From Phytophthora colocasiae (Eukaryota; Oomycota; Peronosporomycetes; Peronosporales; Peronosporaceae), in contig JAGKQI010000098.1 of the NCBI GenBank assembly GCA_018806915.1, positions 1,488,001 to 1,552,000 on the forward strand: DNA of 64,000 bases, written 5' to 3'. This document shows, piece after piece, positions 51,702 through 63,580 of the stretch. A model generated the notes under the pieces. That model was given only the letters and a program-made list of their open reading frames with translations, was not told where the DNA came from and did not search any database. Numbering within the stretch: position 1 is the stretch's first letter; each line of letters begins with the position of its first letter. The position numbers and the translations under genes were made by a program.

Positions 51702-52796
51702 TCAACAACAATGTGTACTAGTTGTTAATGCTGGCCGATTTTGCCTTTTCTTCTCTCGTAGTTCTCGCATCTTCTCCTGCATGGTTCGTTTCTTGTCCCA
51801 CTTTGCATTGGCAAGTGAGCGAGCCGTCGCTGTCGCTTCCGTTGGTTGTAGCTTCTCCAGGATTTTTTTCTTCTCAGCCTCGAACCTAGCGTCCTTCTCG
51901 GCCTCGATCGTAGCGACTTTCCAGACACGCCCTACCATCACACAAAATGCACTCAGCAGCGCTTCCCATGCTCCTCGCGACCCACGCTCCGTCCTGGGGC
52001 TATCTGAGTCGCGTACTGGAATGACTGTAGACGATTCTGGGCCAGTACGATTACGTCACCGAAGATAGCGCCCCACTTGCTTTCGTCTTGCGTTCCCGGC
52101 TGAAACACCAGCAACACCGAGCAGTAAACCAAGCTGTTCAGGTACCACGTCACCTGGGCGTTGCACGAGTACTGCCACGCCACTTGTACTCAGCATCCGG
52201 TTGAAGGAGTCGACCTTACGCCCATTTAATTGATGTTGGGGGGGAAAGAAGACCCAAATCTTGAAGCAGGTGTTTGCGCAAGGAGGAATGTAGGTAATCA
52301 CTAGGCCGTGATCCACGTGAACAGGGGACTCGCGGTTTCCAACCTGCAACCAATACTCCGGGGGGGGGGGGGTAAACGTACCCTTCGTCGGTCTTGAACT
52401 TCATTTTTGTGTAGTACCCGCGTAGCTGTGCAGCGTACTGATTCGGTGGAGAATGCCGTTTTGCCGTCCATTCCTTACGAACGCCCTCCTCGATGTTGTC
52501 GATAATATCGTTCGTCTTGAGCAGCTTCTTCAGATGCATAGCATCATCTGGTGGAGAGGCCACGGAATCCTGCTACGTCGTTGCACGCATCTCGAAAAAC
52601 CAGAGCTGGAGCTTGACTTTCCACTGCGAAGTTCCAATCAAAGCCGCCGTCGGTCAATAGACGTCGCAAGGAGTCTGTAGACGTCATGCAGACGGTAGGC
52701 CGTACTGCCGTAGTCACCGCTGCTCACCAGGGAGCGCAGTTCAGCGAGCAGGCCGCTGTGCGGTGCGGCGGCAGGTTTGGGCGCGGGGGCTTGCAT
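51702..52796 (-). pseudogene. Decayed JmjC/cupin-like gene
   Basis: Reading across frames gives an N terminus starting near 52796 (MQAPAPKPAAAPHSGLLAEL), then DDAMHLKKLLKTNDIID and KMKFKTDEGYVYP. After a run of 13 G (52360-52372) that breaks the frame come ESPVHVDHGLVITYIPPC, CFKIWVFFPP and QRPGDVV, the order of a JmjC-type cupin barrel with HVD as a metal-ligand motif. A coiled coil (EAEKDARFEAEKKKILEKL) ends the gene at 51702. At least three frame changes and a missing second-His motif suggest a pseudogene. JmjC proteins are Fe(II)/2-oxoglutarate oxygenases, often histone demethylases. Confidence 0.45.
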
Positions 52797-52899
52797 GGCG
52801 TGCTATCTTTTTGACGAATGGCAGATCAGTAGTCCCCTAGTCCCTAACTAGTAGCAACAACCGGGACGTGGTGGTGCCGGCAGGAGCGGTGCAAAACGA

Positions 52900-52970
52900 G
52901 GTCCTACCGGGATTTGAACCCGGATCGCTGGATTCAGAGTCCAGAGTGCTAACCATTACACCATAAGACC
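52900..52970 (-). tRNA. tRNA-Gln (anticodon CUG), copy 1
   Basis: Minus strand: 7-bp acceptor GGTCTTA/TAGGACC, D arm GTGTAATGGTTAGCAC, anticodon arm CTGGA-CTCTGAA-TCCAG, T arm CCGGGTTCAAATCCCGG. A TTTT Pol III terminator follows within 10 nt (52893-52896). No intron. Confidence 0.93.
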
Positions 52971-53079
52971 AGCACAAACGGACTCACACACAAATCAACA
53001 TTCAAACAGCACGCACAAACATCACAACACAACCACTGCAACACCCATACATCACCCTTCTAACGCCGCGCAAAAACAA

Positions 53080-53150
53080 GCTCCTACCGGGATTTGAACC
53101 CGGATCGCTGGATTCAAAGTCCAGAGTGCTAACCATTACACCATAAGAGC
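53080..53150 (-). tRNA. tRNA-Gln (anticodon UUG), copy 1
   Basis: Same backbone as the neighbouring Gln gene, with anticodon loop CTTTGAA and acceptor GCTCTTA/TAGGAGC. TTTTT terminator just downstream (53072-53076). Confidence 0.93.
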
Positions 53151-53831
53151 GTCTAACCCAGCCCTTGCACACCCAATCCGGAACACGCTCGAGTCGCTCT
53201 TACTCTCCATCATCACGCACATTGCACGCCCTCATGCACATACATCTATCCTCACTACACACACACACTCCACCGCCAACCCCAAGTCCCCTCACACATT
53301 CTCCTATCGTTGACCACACCGCTTCGATCCCCACCTCCAACCGTCCGTTTATCGAACACGCACGCATTCCACAATCGGCACTGCTATTGCTCGTGACAGA
53401 CCTTGACGGTGCCAGCTTCCTTTCCCATCTCTTCCACGAGAACGAGATGGTTCATTAGCTGCCGCCTCTATCGTTCTCTTTCATCGCTCTTCTGCGTTGC
53501 GTGCTTCGATCTGCAGGCCGTCTTTCCCGTCGCAGCTCCGCACGTACGAGGCACATGGACCGCGTCCTAGCCGCGGAGGATGGGTGAGTGATGGTAGAAT
53601 GCGTCGGATGACGGCCTGCCATTGACAGCAAAGTTGGTATGTGTGTGAGTTGACCGTGCCGTCTATCCGGTGCCATCTGGGCCATTGAGTTGGCAGCGAC
53701 GGCTTGTATGGTCAGAGGTACGAGAGTGAATACCAGAGCGGCGTAGGATGGGGTAATACGTCGGGCAGGACTAGTGCAAAGAGTAGCAACAACCGGGACG
53801 TGGTGGTGCCGGCAGGAGCGGTGCAAAACGA

Positions 53832-53902
53832 GGTCCTACCGGGATTTGAACCCGGATCGCTGGATTCAGAGTCCAGAGTGCTAACCATTACACCATAAGA
53901 CC
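53832..53902 (-). tRNA. tRNA-Gln (anticodon CUG), copy 2
   Basis: Identical to the gene at 52900, in the second 932-bp unit, with the same TTTT terminator. Confidence 0.93.
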
Positions 53903-54011
53903 AGCACAAACGGACTCACACACAAATCAACATTCAAACAGCACGCACAAACATCACAACACAACCACTGCAACACCCATACATCACCCTTCTAACGCCG
54001 CGCAAAAACAA

Positions 54012-54082
54012 GCTCCTACCGGGATTTGAACCCGGATCGCTGGATTCAAAGTCCAGAGTGCTAACCATTACACCATAAGAGC
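54012..54082 (-). tRNA. tRNA-Gln (anticodon UUG), copy 2
   Basis: Identical to the gene at 53080, in the second 932-bp unit, with the same TTTTT terminator. Confidence 0.93.
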
Positions 54083-55229
54083 GTCTAACCCAGCCCTTGC
54101 ACACCCAATCCGGAACACGCTCGAGTCGCTCTTACTCTCCATCATCACGCACATTGCACGCCCTCATGCACATACATCTATCCTCACTACACACACACAC
54201 TCCACCGCCAACCCCAAGTCCCCTCACACATTCTCCTATCGTTGACCACACCGCTTCGATCCCCACCTCCAACCGTCCGTTTATCGAACACGCACGCATT
54301 CCACAATCGGCACTGCTATTGCTCGTGACAGACCTTGACGGTGCCAGCTTCCTTTCCCATCTCTTCCACGAGAACGAGATGGTTCATTAGCTGCCGCCTC
54401 TATCGTTCTCTTTCATCGCTCTTCTGCGTTGCGTGCTTCGATCTGCAGGCCGTCTTTCCCGTCGCAGCTCCGCACGTACGAGGCACATGGACCGCGTCCT
54501 AGCCGCGGAGGATGGGTGAGTGATGGTAGAATGCGTCGGATGACGGCCTGCCATTGACAGCAAAGTTGGTATGTGTGTGAGTTGACCGTGCCGTCTATCC
54601 GGTGCCATCTGGGCCATTGAGTTGGCAGCGACGGCTTGTATGGTCAGAGGTACGAGAGTGAATACCAGAGCGGCGTAGGATGGGGTAATACGTCGGGCAG
54701 GACTAGTGCAAAGAACTGATGAGATTCTAGTATGTGGTACAATAGTCAGACTTGGAGGTACAGATTTCAGGTTTTCTCCCTGCAAACCGACCGACTTCTG
54801 CAAATTTAGACAATAGACTTCCGGATAGAATGTTGGATATGTGGTCTAGCTCCAACTCATGTCCGACAACCCACAAACGATTGCAATTATTTTTCGGCGA
54901 CTTTCTGTGTTGGATAGCTTGGCGATCTTTTGTATATCAATCTTACACAGACACGCAAGAAGCCCGTGAAGCAATCCCAAACGGTCGATAAAATGGATAA
55001 CTAGTTCGTCAACGCTGCTGCCTTTCTCCTTCACCAAGAAGGGTTAGATGATCTCGAGGACGCCTGAAACGTATGCTATCTGTAGAGAGGCCCTTAATTC
55101 CACACGTCCTCTTTGACTTCGACACGTATCCTGACCCAAATGCTACTGAAGATTTTTAATTCACTTGTCCAGGATTACTCAAGTTAAAAATTGTGATGAA
55201 CATCCCGTATGCGTTTATCACGCGCGGGT

Positions 55230-55740
55230 GACCGCCGGTTAGGCCTTGGCAATGCTGTGTTATCGTTTTTCCTACCCTGATAAGCAATCGCTCATTCAAA
55301 AGCGGTTTGGCCGCTCCGATCCTGCTTGTAGTCACATTATCGCAGTTACCTGCATTTTGATATTAGATCTGAACTAACTACAAACGTGTGATGTAAACTT
55401 TAGATTGTTTCCTGGACAATGAATGGCAAGACACGCTTTTCTTTAATGACCGAGTGTTCCACACCCAATACAAGCAAGCTGTTTCTGCTAAGGCAAATGG
55501 GATTGTTGACAACATTTCGATGTTGATTGATAGCACAAAGGTTTCCTTTGTCATCCGGGTGAGCAACAACGGCAAATTTCGGCTCTACAAAGTGCTTTAG
55601 ATGTTATCCCTATTGGCAACAAGGAAAACCTTCAAAAGGTGTGCTATAGTGGGCATAAAAGACGCCATTACCTCGACTATCAAGGCGTCTGCACACCTGA
55701 CGGTAAAACCAATATGTGGTGGAGCGGATCTGCCTAAATC
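55230..55740 (+). pseudogene. DDE endonuclease (Harbinger/IS5-like) transposase relic
   Basis: Fragments in several frames resemble the DDE_Tnp_4 type: YRFSYPDKQSLIQKRFGRSD near 55255, NISMLIDSTKVSFV (first Asp) near 55515, and CYSGHKRRHYLDYQGV then TPDGKTNMWWSG near 55640-55735. The mix of frames and stops shows decay. Flanks 54714-55229 and 55741-56034 hold no supported gene. Confidence 0.55.
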
Positions 55741-56035
55741 TCGTTGAGGCAGGTCTTGATCGCCACTAGCGCCCAGGCACTGACTAACGGAGTATTCCAT
55801 ACAGGCCAATTTGACATCTATCACATCTGTAGCGGTGTTCATACAATCGAACGGCGGATGAAGTGTGTACGTACAAAATGCAAGGACTTTAGAAAATTAC
55901 CCATTCGTACCGAAGACCTAGTCATTTACCACACAAGTTAATTGGCCAAGCAGGGTGAACAGGTACGCATACTGTACGCGGACTGTGCCATACGAATCTG
56001 AGATTAAATCCCGCCTAATTAAAAAAATAAAGCTA

Positions 56036-56095
56036 TTGCATACACTTGCATACACTTGCATACACTTGCATACACTTGCATACACTTGCATACAG
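56036..56095. repeat. 10-bp minisatellite TTGCATACAC at array edge
   Basis: Six tandem copies at the left edge. In each later unit the corresponding block has substituted copies (TTGCATACCG, TTGTATACAC), for example 57181-57250. Array growth by slippage or unequal exchange probably started here. Confidence 0.85.
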
Positions 56096-56494
56096 ACCTG
56101 GGTTCCGAGCTGTAGGTTATGTGACTCCGCTATGGGAGCTGACACAGCCAACTGTCCAAGACTTATGCGAGCGTGGACTACCCCAGACAAGCTGGTTGGC
56201 ACTGTGAGTACGGAGCAAAGGATGCACATGTACATATCCAGGTGTGTTTTCGTGCGAACGCGGTTTACTGATCGTCCATGACACAAGGAAAGGAGTGGAG
56301 TGTCGGAACTAGGTGTCTTCGTAGGCGAAAGTGTAAGAAACGGAGAACAAAGGCAAGTATCAAATGCGCCGTAGGATGGTGGAGATAAAGGATGTGTATA
56401 AACCAATCCAAAGGCACGCACGCATGCAAGCATGCACGCAGCAAGGCAACGAACGCATTGCCAAGGGGAGGCTCCACGAAACGGAGTTGACATT

Positions 56495-56575
56495 GTCAGC
56501 GGTGGGATTTGAACCCACGAGTGCGAACACAGTAGAACTTGAGTCTACCCCCTTAGACCGCTCGGGCACACTGAC
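56495..56575 (-). tRNA. tRNA-Leu (anticodon CAA), copy 1
   Basis: Minus strand, 81 nt: acceptor GTCAGTG/(C)CGCTGAC, anticodon arm GTAGA-CTCAAGT-TCTAC, long type II variable arm, T arm GTGGGTTCAAATCCCAC. B box intact. No T4 terminator follows within the unit. Confidence 0.93.
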
Positions 56576-57657
56576 GACAAAAATTACACTCCTACCACAA
56601 AATCACACGCACACATGCCCACACCACCGGACCACTCACACTGCTTATCAGCGCCACCAACAATCACGCACAACATTCACGAACGCCCTCCAACGCTACC
56701 ACCATCAACATATCACACCCACCCCTCACACTTCATCCTACGCTACTATACCAGAACCAGCGCCGCTTCCGAGCCCTCTCTTGAAAGGAACGTCACACTG
56801 GCCACTGAGAATGTCACCACCCATACATCCCTCTTTCTCAGTCCTGTCAAACGTGGATCTTCGCGTGCAGACCATCTGTCATCCATACAATCCATACGAC
56901 GCACCTATGTACAACCTCCATGCCGCACGCACAAGAACACACAAGAAGGATATCCTATGTGTACAGTCTGTTGCCACAACCTAGTGACGCCACGCTTTCG
57001 GCTAAACGAGGCATCTCTCCGACGATATTTGCCTTGCATCGGGATCATACCAAGTATAGTCGGCCAGTTTGCAGCATTCCAACGCCACTTTTGTCTAACT
57101 GTGAGCTAGTGTCAATTTTGTCTCGTTGTGTCGTGCGGAAACGATGGGAAAGCGCGCCAGATAACGACTGTACCCGACAGTTGCATACCGTTGCATACAG
57201 TTGTATACACTTGCATACACTTGCATACACTTGTATACACTTGCATACAGACCTGGGTTCCGAGCTGTAGGTTGTGTGACTCCGCTATGGGAGCTGACAC
57301 AGCCAACTGTCCAAGACTTATGCGAGCGTGGACTACCCCAGACAAGCTGGTTGGCACTGTGAGTACGGAGCAAAGGATGCACATGCACACCACATATCCA
57401 GGTGTGTTTTCGTGCGAACGCGGTTTACTGATCGATCGTCCATGACACAAGGAAAGGAGTGGAGTGTCGGAACTAGGTGTCTTCGTAGGCGAAAGTGTAA
57501 GAAACGGAGAACAAAGGCAAGTATCAAATGCGCCGTAGGATGGTGGAGATAAAGGATGTGTATAAACCAATCCAAAGGCACGCACGCATGCAAGCATGCA
57601 CGCAGCAAGGCAACGAACGCATTGCCAAGGGAGGCTCCACGAAACGGAGTTGACATT

Positions 57658-57738
57658 GTCAGCGGTGGAATTTGAACCCACGAGTGCGAACACAGTAGAA
57701 CTTGAGTCTACCCCCTTAGACCGCTCGGGCACACTGAC
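57658..57738 (-). tRNA. tRNA-Leu (CAA), copy 2, B-box variant
   Basis: As copy 1, but C61 of the T arm is T (plus-strand GGTGGAATTT), which turns the near-universal G53-C61 pair into G-U and alters the internal B-box promoter. Confidence 0.88.
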
Positions 57739-58826
57739 GACAAAAGTTTCACTCCTACCACAAAATCACACGCACACATGCCCACACCACCGGACCACTC
57801 ACACTGCTTATCAGCGCCACCAACAATCACGCACAACATTCACGAACGCCCTCCAACGCTACCACCATCAACATATCACACCCACCCCTCACACTTCATC
57901 CTACGCTACTATACCAGAACCAGCGCCGCTTCCGAGCCCTCTCTTGAAAGGAACGTCACACTGGCCACTGAGAATGTCACCACCCATACATCCCTCTTTC
58001 TCAGTCCTGTCAAACGTGGATCTTCGCGTGCAGACCATCTGTCATCCATACAATCCATACGACGCACCTATGTACAACCTCCATGCCGCACGCACAAGAA
58101 CACACAAGAAGGATATCCTATGTGTACAGTCTGTTGCCACAACCTAGTGACGCCACGCTTTCGGCTAAACCAGGCATCTCTCCGACGATATTTGCCTTGC
58201 ATCGGGATCATACCAAGTATAGTCGGCCAGTTTGCAGCATTCCAACGCCACTTTTGTCTAACTGTGAGCTAGTGTCAATTTTGTCTCGTTGTGTCGTGCG
58301 GAAACGATGGGAAAGCGCGCCAGATAACGACTGTACCCGACAGTTGCATACCGTTGCATACAGTTGTATACACTTGCATACACTTGCATACACTTGTATA
58401 CACTTGCATACAGACCTGGGTTCCGAGCTGTAGGTTGTGTGACTCCGCTATGGGAGCTGACACAGCCAACTGTCCAAGACTTATGCGAGCGTGGACTACC
58501 CCAGACAAGCTGGTTGGCACTGTGAGTACGGAGCAAAGGATGCACATGCACACCACATCTAGTACCCAGGTGTGTTTTCGTGCGAACGCGGTTTACTGAT
58601 CGATCGTCCATGACACAAGGAAAGGAGTGGAGTGTCGGAACTAGGTGTCTTCGCAGGCGAAAGTGTAAGAAACGGAGAACAAAGGCAAGTATCAAATGCG
58701 CCGTAGGATGGTGGAGATAAAGGATGTGTATAAACCAATCCAAAGGCACGCACGCATGCAAGCATGCACGCAGCAAGGCAACGAACGCATTGCCAAGGGG
58801 AGGCTCCACGAAACGGAGTTGACATT

Positions 58827-58907
58827 GTCAGCGGTGGGATTTGAACCCACGAGTGCGAACACAGTAGAACTTGAGTCTACCCCCTTAGACCGCTCGGGCA
58901 CACTGAC
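58827..58907 (-). tRNA. tRNA-Leu (CAA), copy 3
   Basis: Same sequence as copy 1, with an intact B box. Confidence 0.93.
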
Positions 58908-59994
58908 GACAAAAATTACACTCCTACCACAAAATCACACGCACACATGCCCACACCACCGGACCACTCACACTGCTTATCAGCGCCACCAACAATCACG
59001 CACAACATTCACGAACGCCCTCCAACGCTACCACCATCAACATATCACACCCACCCTCACACTTCATCCTACGCTACTATACCAGAACCAGCGCCGCTTC
59101 CGAGCCCTCTCTTGAAAGGAACGTCACACTGGCCACTGAGAATGTCACCACCCATACATCCCTCTTTCTCAGTCCTGTCAAACGTGGATCTTCGCGTGCA
59201 GACCATCTGTCATCCATACAATCCATACGACGCACCTATGTACAACCTGCATGCCGCACGCACAAGAACACACAAGAAGGATATCCTATGTGTACAGTCT
59301 GTTGCCACAACCTAGTGACGCCACGCTTTCGGCTAAACCAGGCATCTCTCCGACGATATTTGCCTTGCATCGGGATCATACCAAGTATAGTCGGCCAGTT
59401 TGCAGCATTCCAACGCCACTTTTGTCTAACTGTGAGCTAGTGTCAATTTTGTCTCGTTGTGTCGTGCGGAAACGATGGGAAAGCGCGCCAGATAACGACT
59501 GTACCCGACAGTTGCATACCGTTGCATACAGTTGTATACACTTGCATACACTTGCATACACTTGTATACACTTGCATACAGACCTGGGTTCCGAGCTGTA
59601 GGTTGTGTGACTCCGCTATGGGAGCTGACACAGCCAACTGTCCAAGACTTATGCGAGCGTGGACTACCCCAGACAAGCTGGTTGGCACTGTGAGTACGGA
59701 GCAAAGGATGCACATGCACACCACATCTAGTACCCAGGTGTGTTTTCGTGCGAACGCGGTTTACTGATCGATCGTCCATGACACAAGGAAAGGAGTGGAG
59801 TGTCGGAACTAGGTGTCTTCGTAGGCGAAAGTGTAAGAAACGGAGAACAAAGGCAAGTATCAAATGCGCCGTAGGATGGTGGAGATAAAGGATGTGTATA
59901 AACCAATCCAAAGGCACGCACGCATGCAAGCATGCACGCAGCAAGGCAACGAACGCATTGCCAAGGGGAGGCTCCACGAAACGGAGTTGACATT

Positions 59995-60075
59995 GTCAGC
60001 GGTGGAATTTGAACCCACGAGTGCGAACACAGTAGAACTTGAGTCTACCCCCTTAGACCGCTCGGGCACACTGAC
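59995..60075 (-). tRNA. tRNA-Leu (CAA), copy 4, B-box variant
   Basis: Carries the same C61T change as copy 2. Confidence 0.88.
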
Positions 60076-61163
60076 GACAAAAATTACACTCCTACCACAA
60101 AATCACACGCACACATGCCCACACCACCGGACCACTCACACTGCTTATCAGCGCCACCAACAATCACGCACAACATTCACGAACGCCCTCCAACGCTACC
60201 ACCATCAACATATCACACCCACCCCTCACACTTCATCCTACGCTACTATACCAGAACCAGCGCCGCTTCCGAGCCCTCTCTTGAAAGGAACGTCACACTG
60301 GCCACTGAGAATGTCACCACCCATACATCCCTCTTTCTCAGTCCTGTCAAACGTGGATCTTCGCGTGCAGACCATCTGTCATCCATACAATCCATACGAC
60401 GCACCTATGTACAACCTGCATGCCGCACGCACAAGAACACACAAGAAGGATATCCTATGTGTACAGTCTGTTGCCACAACCTAGTGACGCCACGCTTTCG
60501 GCTAAACCAGGCATCTCTCCGACGATATTTGCCTTGCATCGGGATCATACCAAGTATAGTCGGCCAGTTTGCAGCATTCCAACGCCACTTTTGTCTAACT
60601 GTGAGCTAGTGTCAATTTTGTCTCGTTGTGTCGTGCGGAAACGATGGGAAAGCGCGCCAGATAACGACTGTACCCGACAGTTGCATACCGTTGCATACAG
60701 TTGTATACACTTGCATACACTTGCATACACTTGTATACACTTGCATACAGACCTGGGTTCCGAGCTGTAGGTTGTGTGACTCCGCTATGGGAGCTGACAC
60801 AGCCAACTGTCCAAGACTTATGCGAGCGTGGACTACCCCAGACAAGCTGGTTGGCACTGTGAGTACGGAGCAAAGGATGCACATGCACACCACATCTAGT
60901 ACCCAGGTGTGTTTTCGTGCGAACGCGGTTTACTGATCGATCGTCCATGACACAAGGAAAGGAGTGGAGTGTCGGAACTAGGTGTCTTCGTAGGCGAAAG
61001 TGTAAGAAACGGAGAACAAAGGCAAGTATCAAATGCGCCGTAGGATGGTGGAGATAAAGGATGTGTATAAACCAATCCAAAGGCACGCACGCATGCAAGC
61101 ATGCACGCAGCAAGGCAACGAACGCATTGCCAAGGGGAGGCTCCACGAAACGGAGTTGACATT

Positions 61164-61244
61164 GTCAGCGGTGGAATTTGAACCCACGAGTGCGAACACA
61201 GTAGAACTTGAGTCTACCCCCTTAGACCGCTCGGGCACACTGAC
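61164..61244 (-). tRNA. tRNA-Leu (CAA), copy 5, B-box variant
   Basis: Carries the same C61T change as copies 2 and 4. Confidence 0.88.
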
Positions 61245-62331
61245 GACAAAAGTTTCACTCCTACCACAAAATCACACGCACACATGCCCACACCACCGGA
61301 CCATTCACACTGCTTATCAGCGCCACCAACAATCACGCACAACATTCACGAACGCCCTCCAACGCTACCACCATCAACATATCACACCCACCCTCACACT
61401 TCATCCTACGCTACTATACCAGAACCAGCGCCGCTTCCGAGCCCTCTCTTGAAAGGAACGTCACACTGGCCACTGAGAATGTCACCACCCATACATCCCT
61501 CTTTCTCAGTCCTGTCAAACGTGGATCTTCGCGTGCAGACCATCTGTCATCCATACAATCCATACGACGCACCTATGTACAACCTGCATGCCGCACGCAC
61601 AAGAACACACAAGAAGGATATCCTATGTGTACAGTCTGTTGCCACAACCTAGTGACGCCACGCTTTCGGCTAAACCAGGCATCTCTCCGACGATATTTGC
61701 CTTGCATCGGGATCATACCAAGTATAGTCGGCCAGTTTGCAGCATTCCAACGCCACTTTTGTCTAACTGTGAGCTAGTGTCAATTTTGTCTCGTTGTGTC
61801 GTGCGGAAACGATGGGAAAGCGCGCCAGATAACGACTGTACCCGACAGTTGCATACCGTTGCATACAGTTGTATACACTTGCATACACTTGCATACACTT
61901 GTATACACTTGCATACAGACCTGGGTTCCGAGCTGTAGGTTGTGTGACTCCGCTATGGGAGCTGACACAGCCAACTGTCCAAGACTTATGCGAGCGTGGA
62001 CTACCCCAGACAAGCTGGTTGGCACTGTGAGTACGGAGCAAAGGATGCACATGCACACCACATCTAGTACCCAGGTGTGTTTTCGTGCGAACGCGGTTTA
62101 CTGATCGATCGTCCATGACACAAGGAAAGGAGTGGAGTGTCGGAACTAGGTGTCTTCGTAGGCGAAAGTGTAAGAAACGGAGAACAAAGGCAAGTATCAA
62201 ATGCGCCGTAGGATGGTGGAGATAAAGGATGTGTATAAACCAATCCAAAGGCACGCACGCATGCAAGCATGCACGCAGCAAGGCAACGAACGCATTGCCA
62301 AGGGGAGGCTCCACGAAACGGAGTTGACATT

Positions 62332-62412
62332 GTCAGCGGTGGGATTTGAACCCACGAGTGCGAACACAGTAGAACTTGAGTCTACCCCCTTAGACCGCTC
62401 GGGCACACTGAC
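62332..62412 (-). tRNA. tRNA-Leu (CAA), copy 6
   Basis: Same sequence as copy 1, with an intact B box. Confidence 0.93.
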
Positions 62413-63499
62413 GACAAAAGTTTCACTCCTACCACAAAATCACACGCACACATGCCCACACCACCGGACCACTCACACTGCTTATCAGCGCCACCAACAA
62501 TCACGCACAACATTCACGAACGCCCTCCAACGCTACCACCATCAACATATCACACCCACCCCTCACACTTCATCCTACGCTACTATACCAGAACCAGCGC
62601 CGCTTCCGAGCCCTCTCTTGAAAGGAACGTCACACTGGCCACTGAGAATGTCACCACCCATACATCCCTCTTTCTCAGTCCTGTCAAACGTGGATCTTCG
62701 CGTGCAGACCATCTGTCATCCATACAATCCATACGACGCACCTATGTACAACCTGCATGCCGCACGCACAAGAACACACAAGAAGGATATCCTATGTGTA
62801 CAGTCTGTTGCCACAACCTAGTGACGCCACGCTTTCGGCTAAACCAGGCATCTCTCCGACGATATTTGCCTTGCATCGGGATCATACCAAGTATAGTCGG
62901 CCAGTTTGCAGCATTCCAACGCCACTTTTGTCTAACTGTGAGCTAGTGTCAATTTTGTCTCGTTGTGTCGTGCGGAAACGATGGGAAAGCGCGCCAGATA
63001 ACGACTGTACCCGACAGTTGCATACCGTTGCATACAGTTGTATACACTTGCATACACTTGCATACACTTGTATACACTTGCATACAGACCTGGGTTCCGA
63101 GCTGTAGGTTGTGTGACTCCGCTATGGGAGCTGACACAGCCAACTGTCCAAGACTTATGCGAGCGTGGACTACCCCAGACAAGCTGGTTGGCACTGTGAG
63201 TACGGAGCAAAGGATGCACATGCACACCACATCTAGTACCCAGGTGTGTTTTCGTGCGAACGCGGTTTACTGATCGATCGTCCATGACACAAGGAAAGGA
63301 GTGGAGTGTCGGAACTAGGTGTCTTCGTAGGCGAAAGTGTAAGAAACGGAGAACAAAGGCAAGTATCAAATGCGCCGTAGGATGGTGGAGATAAAGGATG
63401 TGTATAAACCAATCCAAAGGCACGCACGCATGCAAGCATGCACGCAGCAAGGCAACGAACGCATTGCCAAGGGAGGCTCCACGAAACGGAGTTGACATT

Positions 63500-63580
63500 G
63501 TCAGCGGTGGGATTTGAACCCACGAGTGCGAACACAGTAGAACTTGAGTCTACCCCCTTAGACCGCTCGGGCACACTGAC
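63500..63580 (-). tRNA. tRNA-Leu (CAA), copy 7
   Basis: Same sequence as copy 1, with an intact B box. The unit is cut by the window end. Confidence 0.93.

Larger units (their letters stand above)
52851..54713. repeat. 932-bp tandem duplication carrying two tRNA-Gln genes
   Basis: Two almost identical 932-bp units (52851-53782 and 53783-about 54713). Each holds a tRNA-Gln(CUG), a tRNA-Gln(UUG) 180 bp further on, and about 560 bp of CA-rich spacer. Open frames in the spacer (for example 97 codons at 53165 and 54097) recur only because the DNA is duplicated. Confidence 0.9.

Noticed and set aside
56036..56095. CRISPR-like array of short direct repeats
   Set aside because: Repeats of 10 bp are directly adjacent with no unique spacers; this is a minisatellite in a eukaryotic tRNA cluster.
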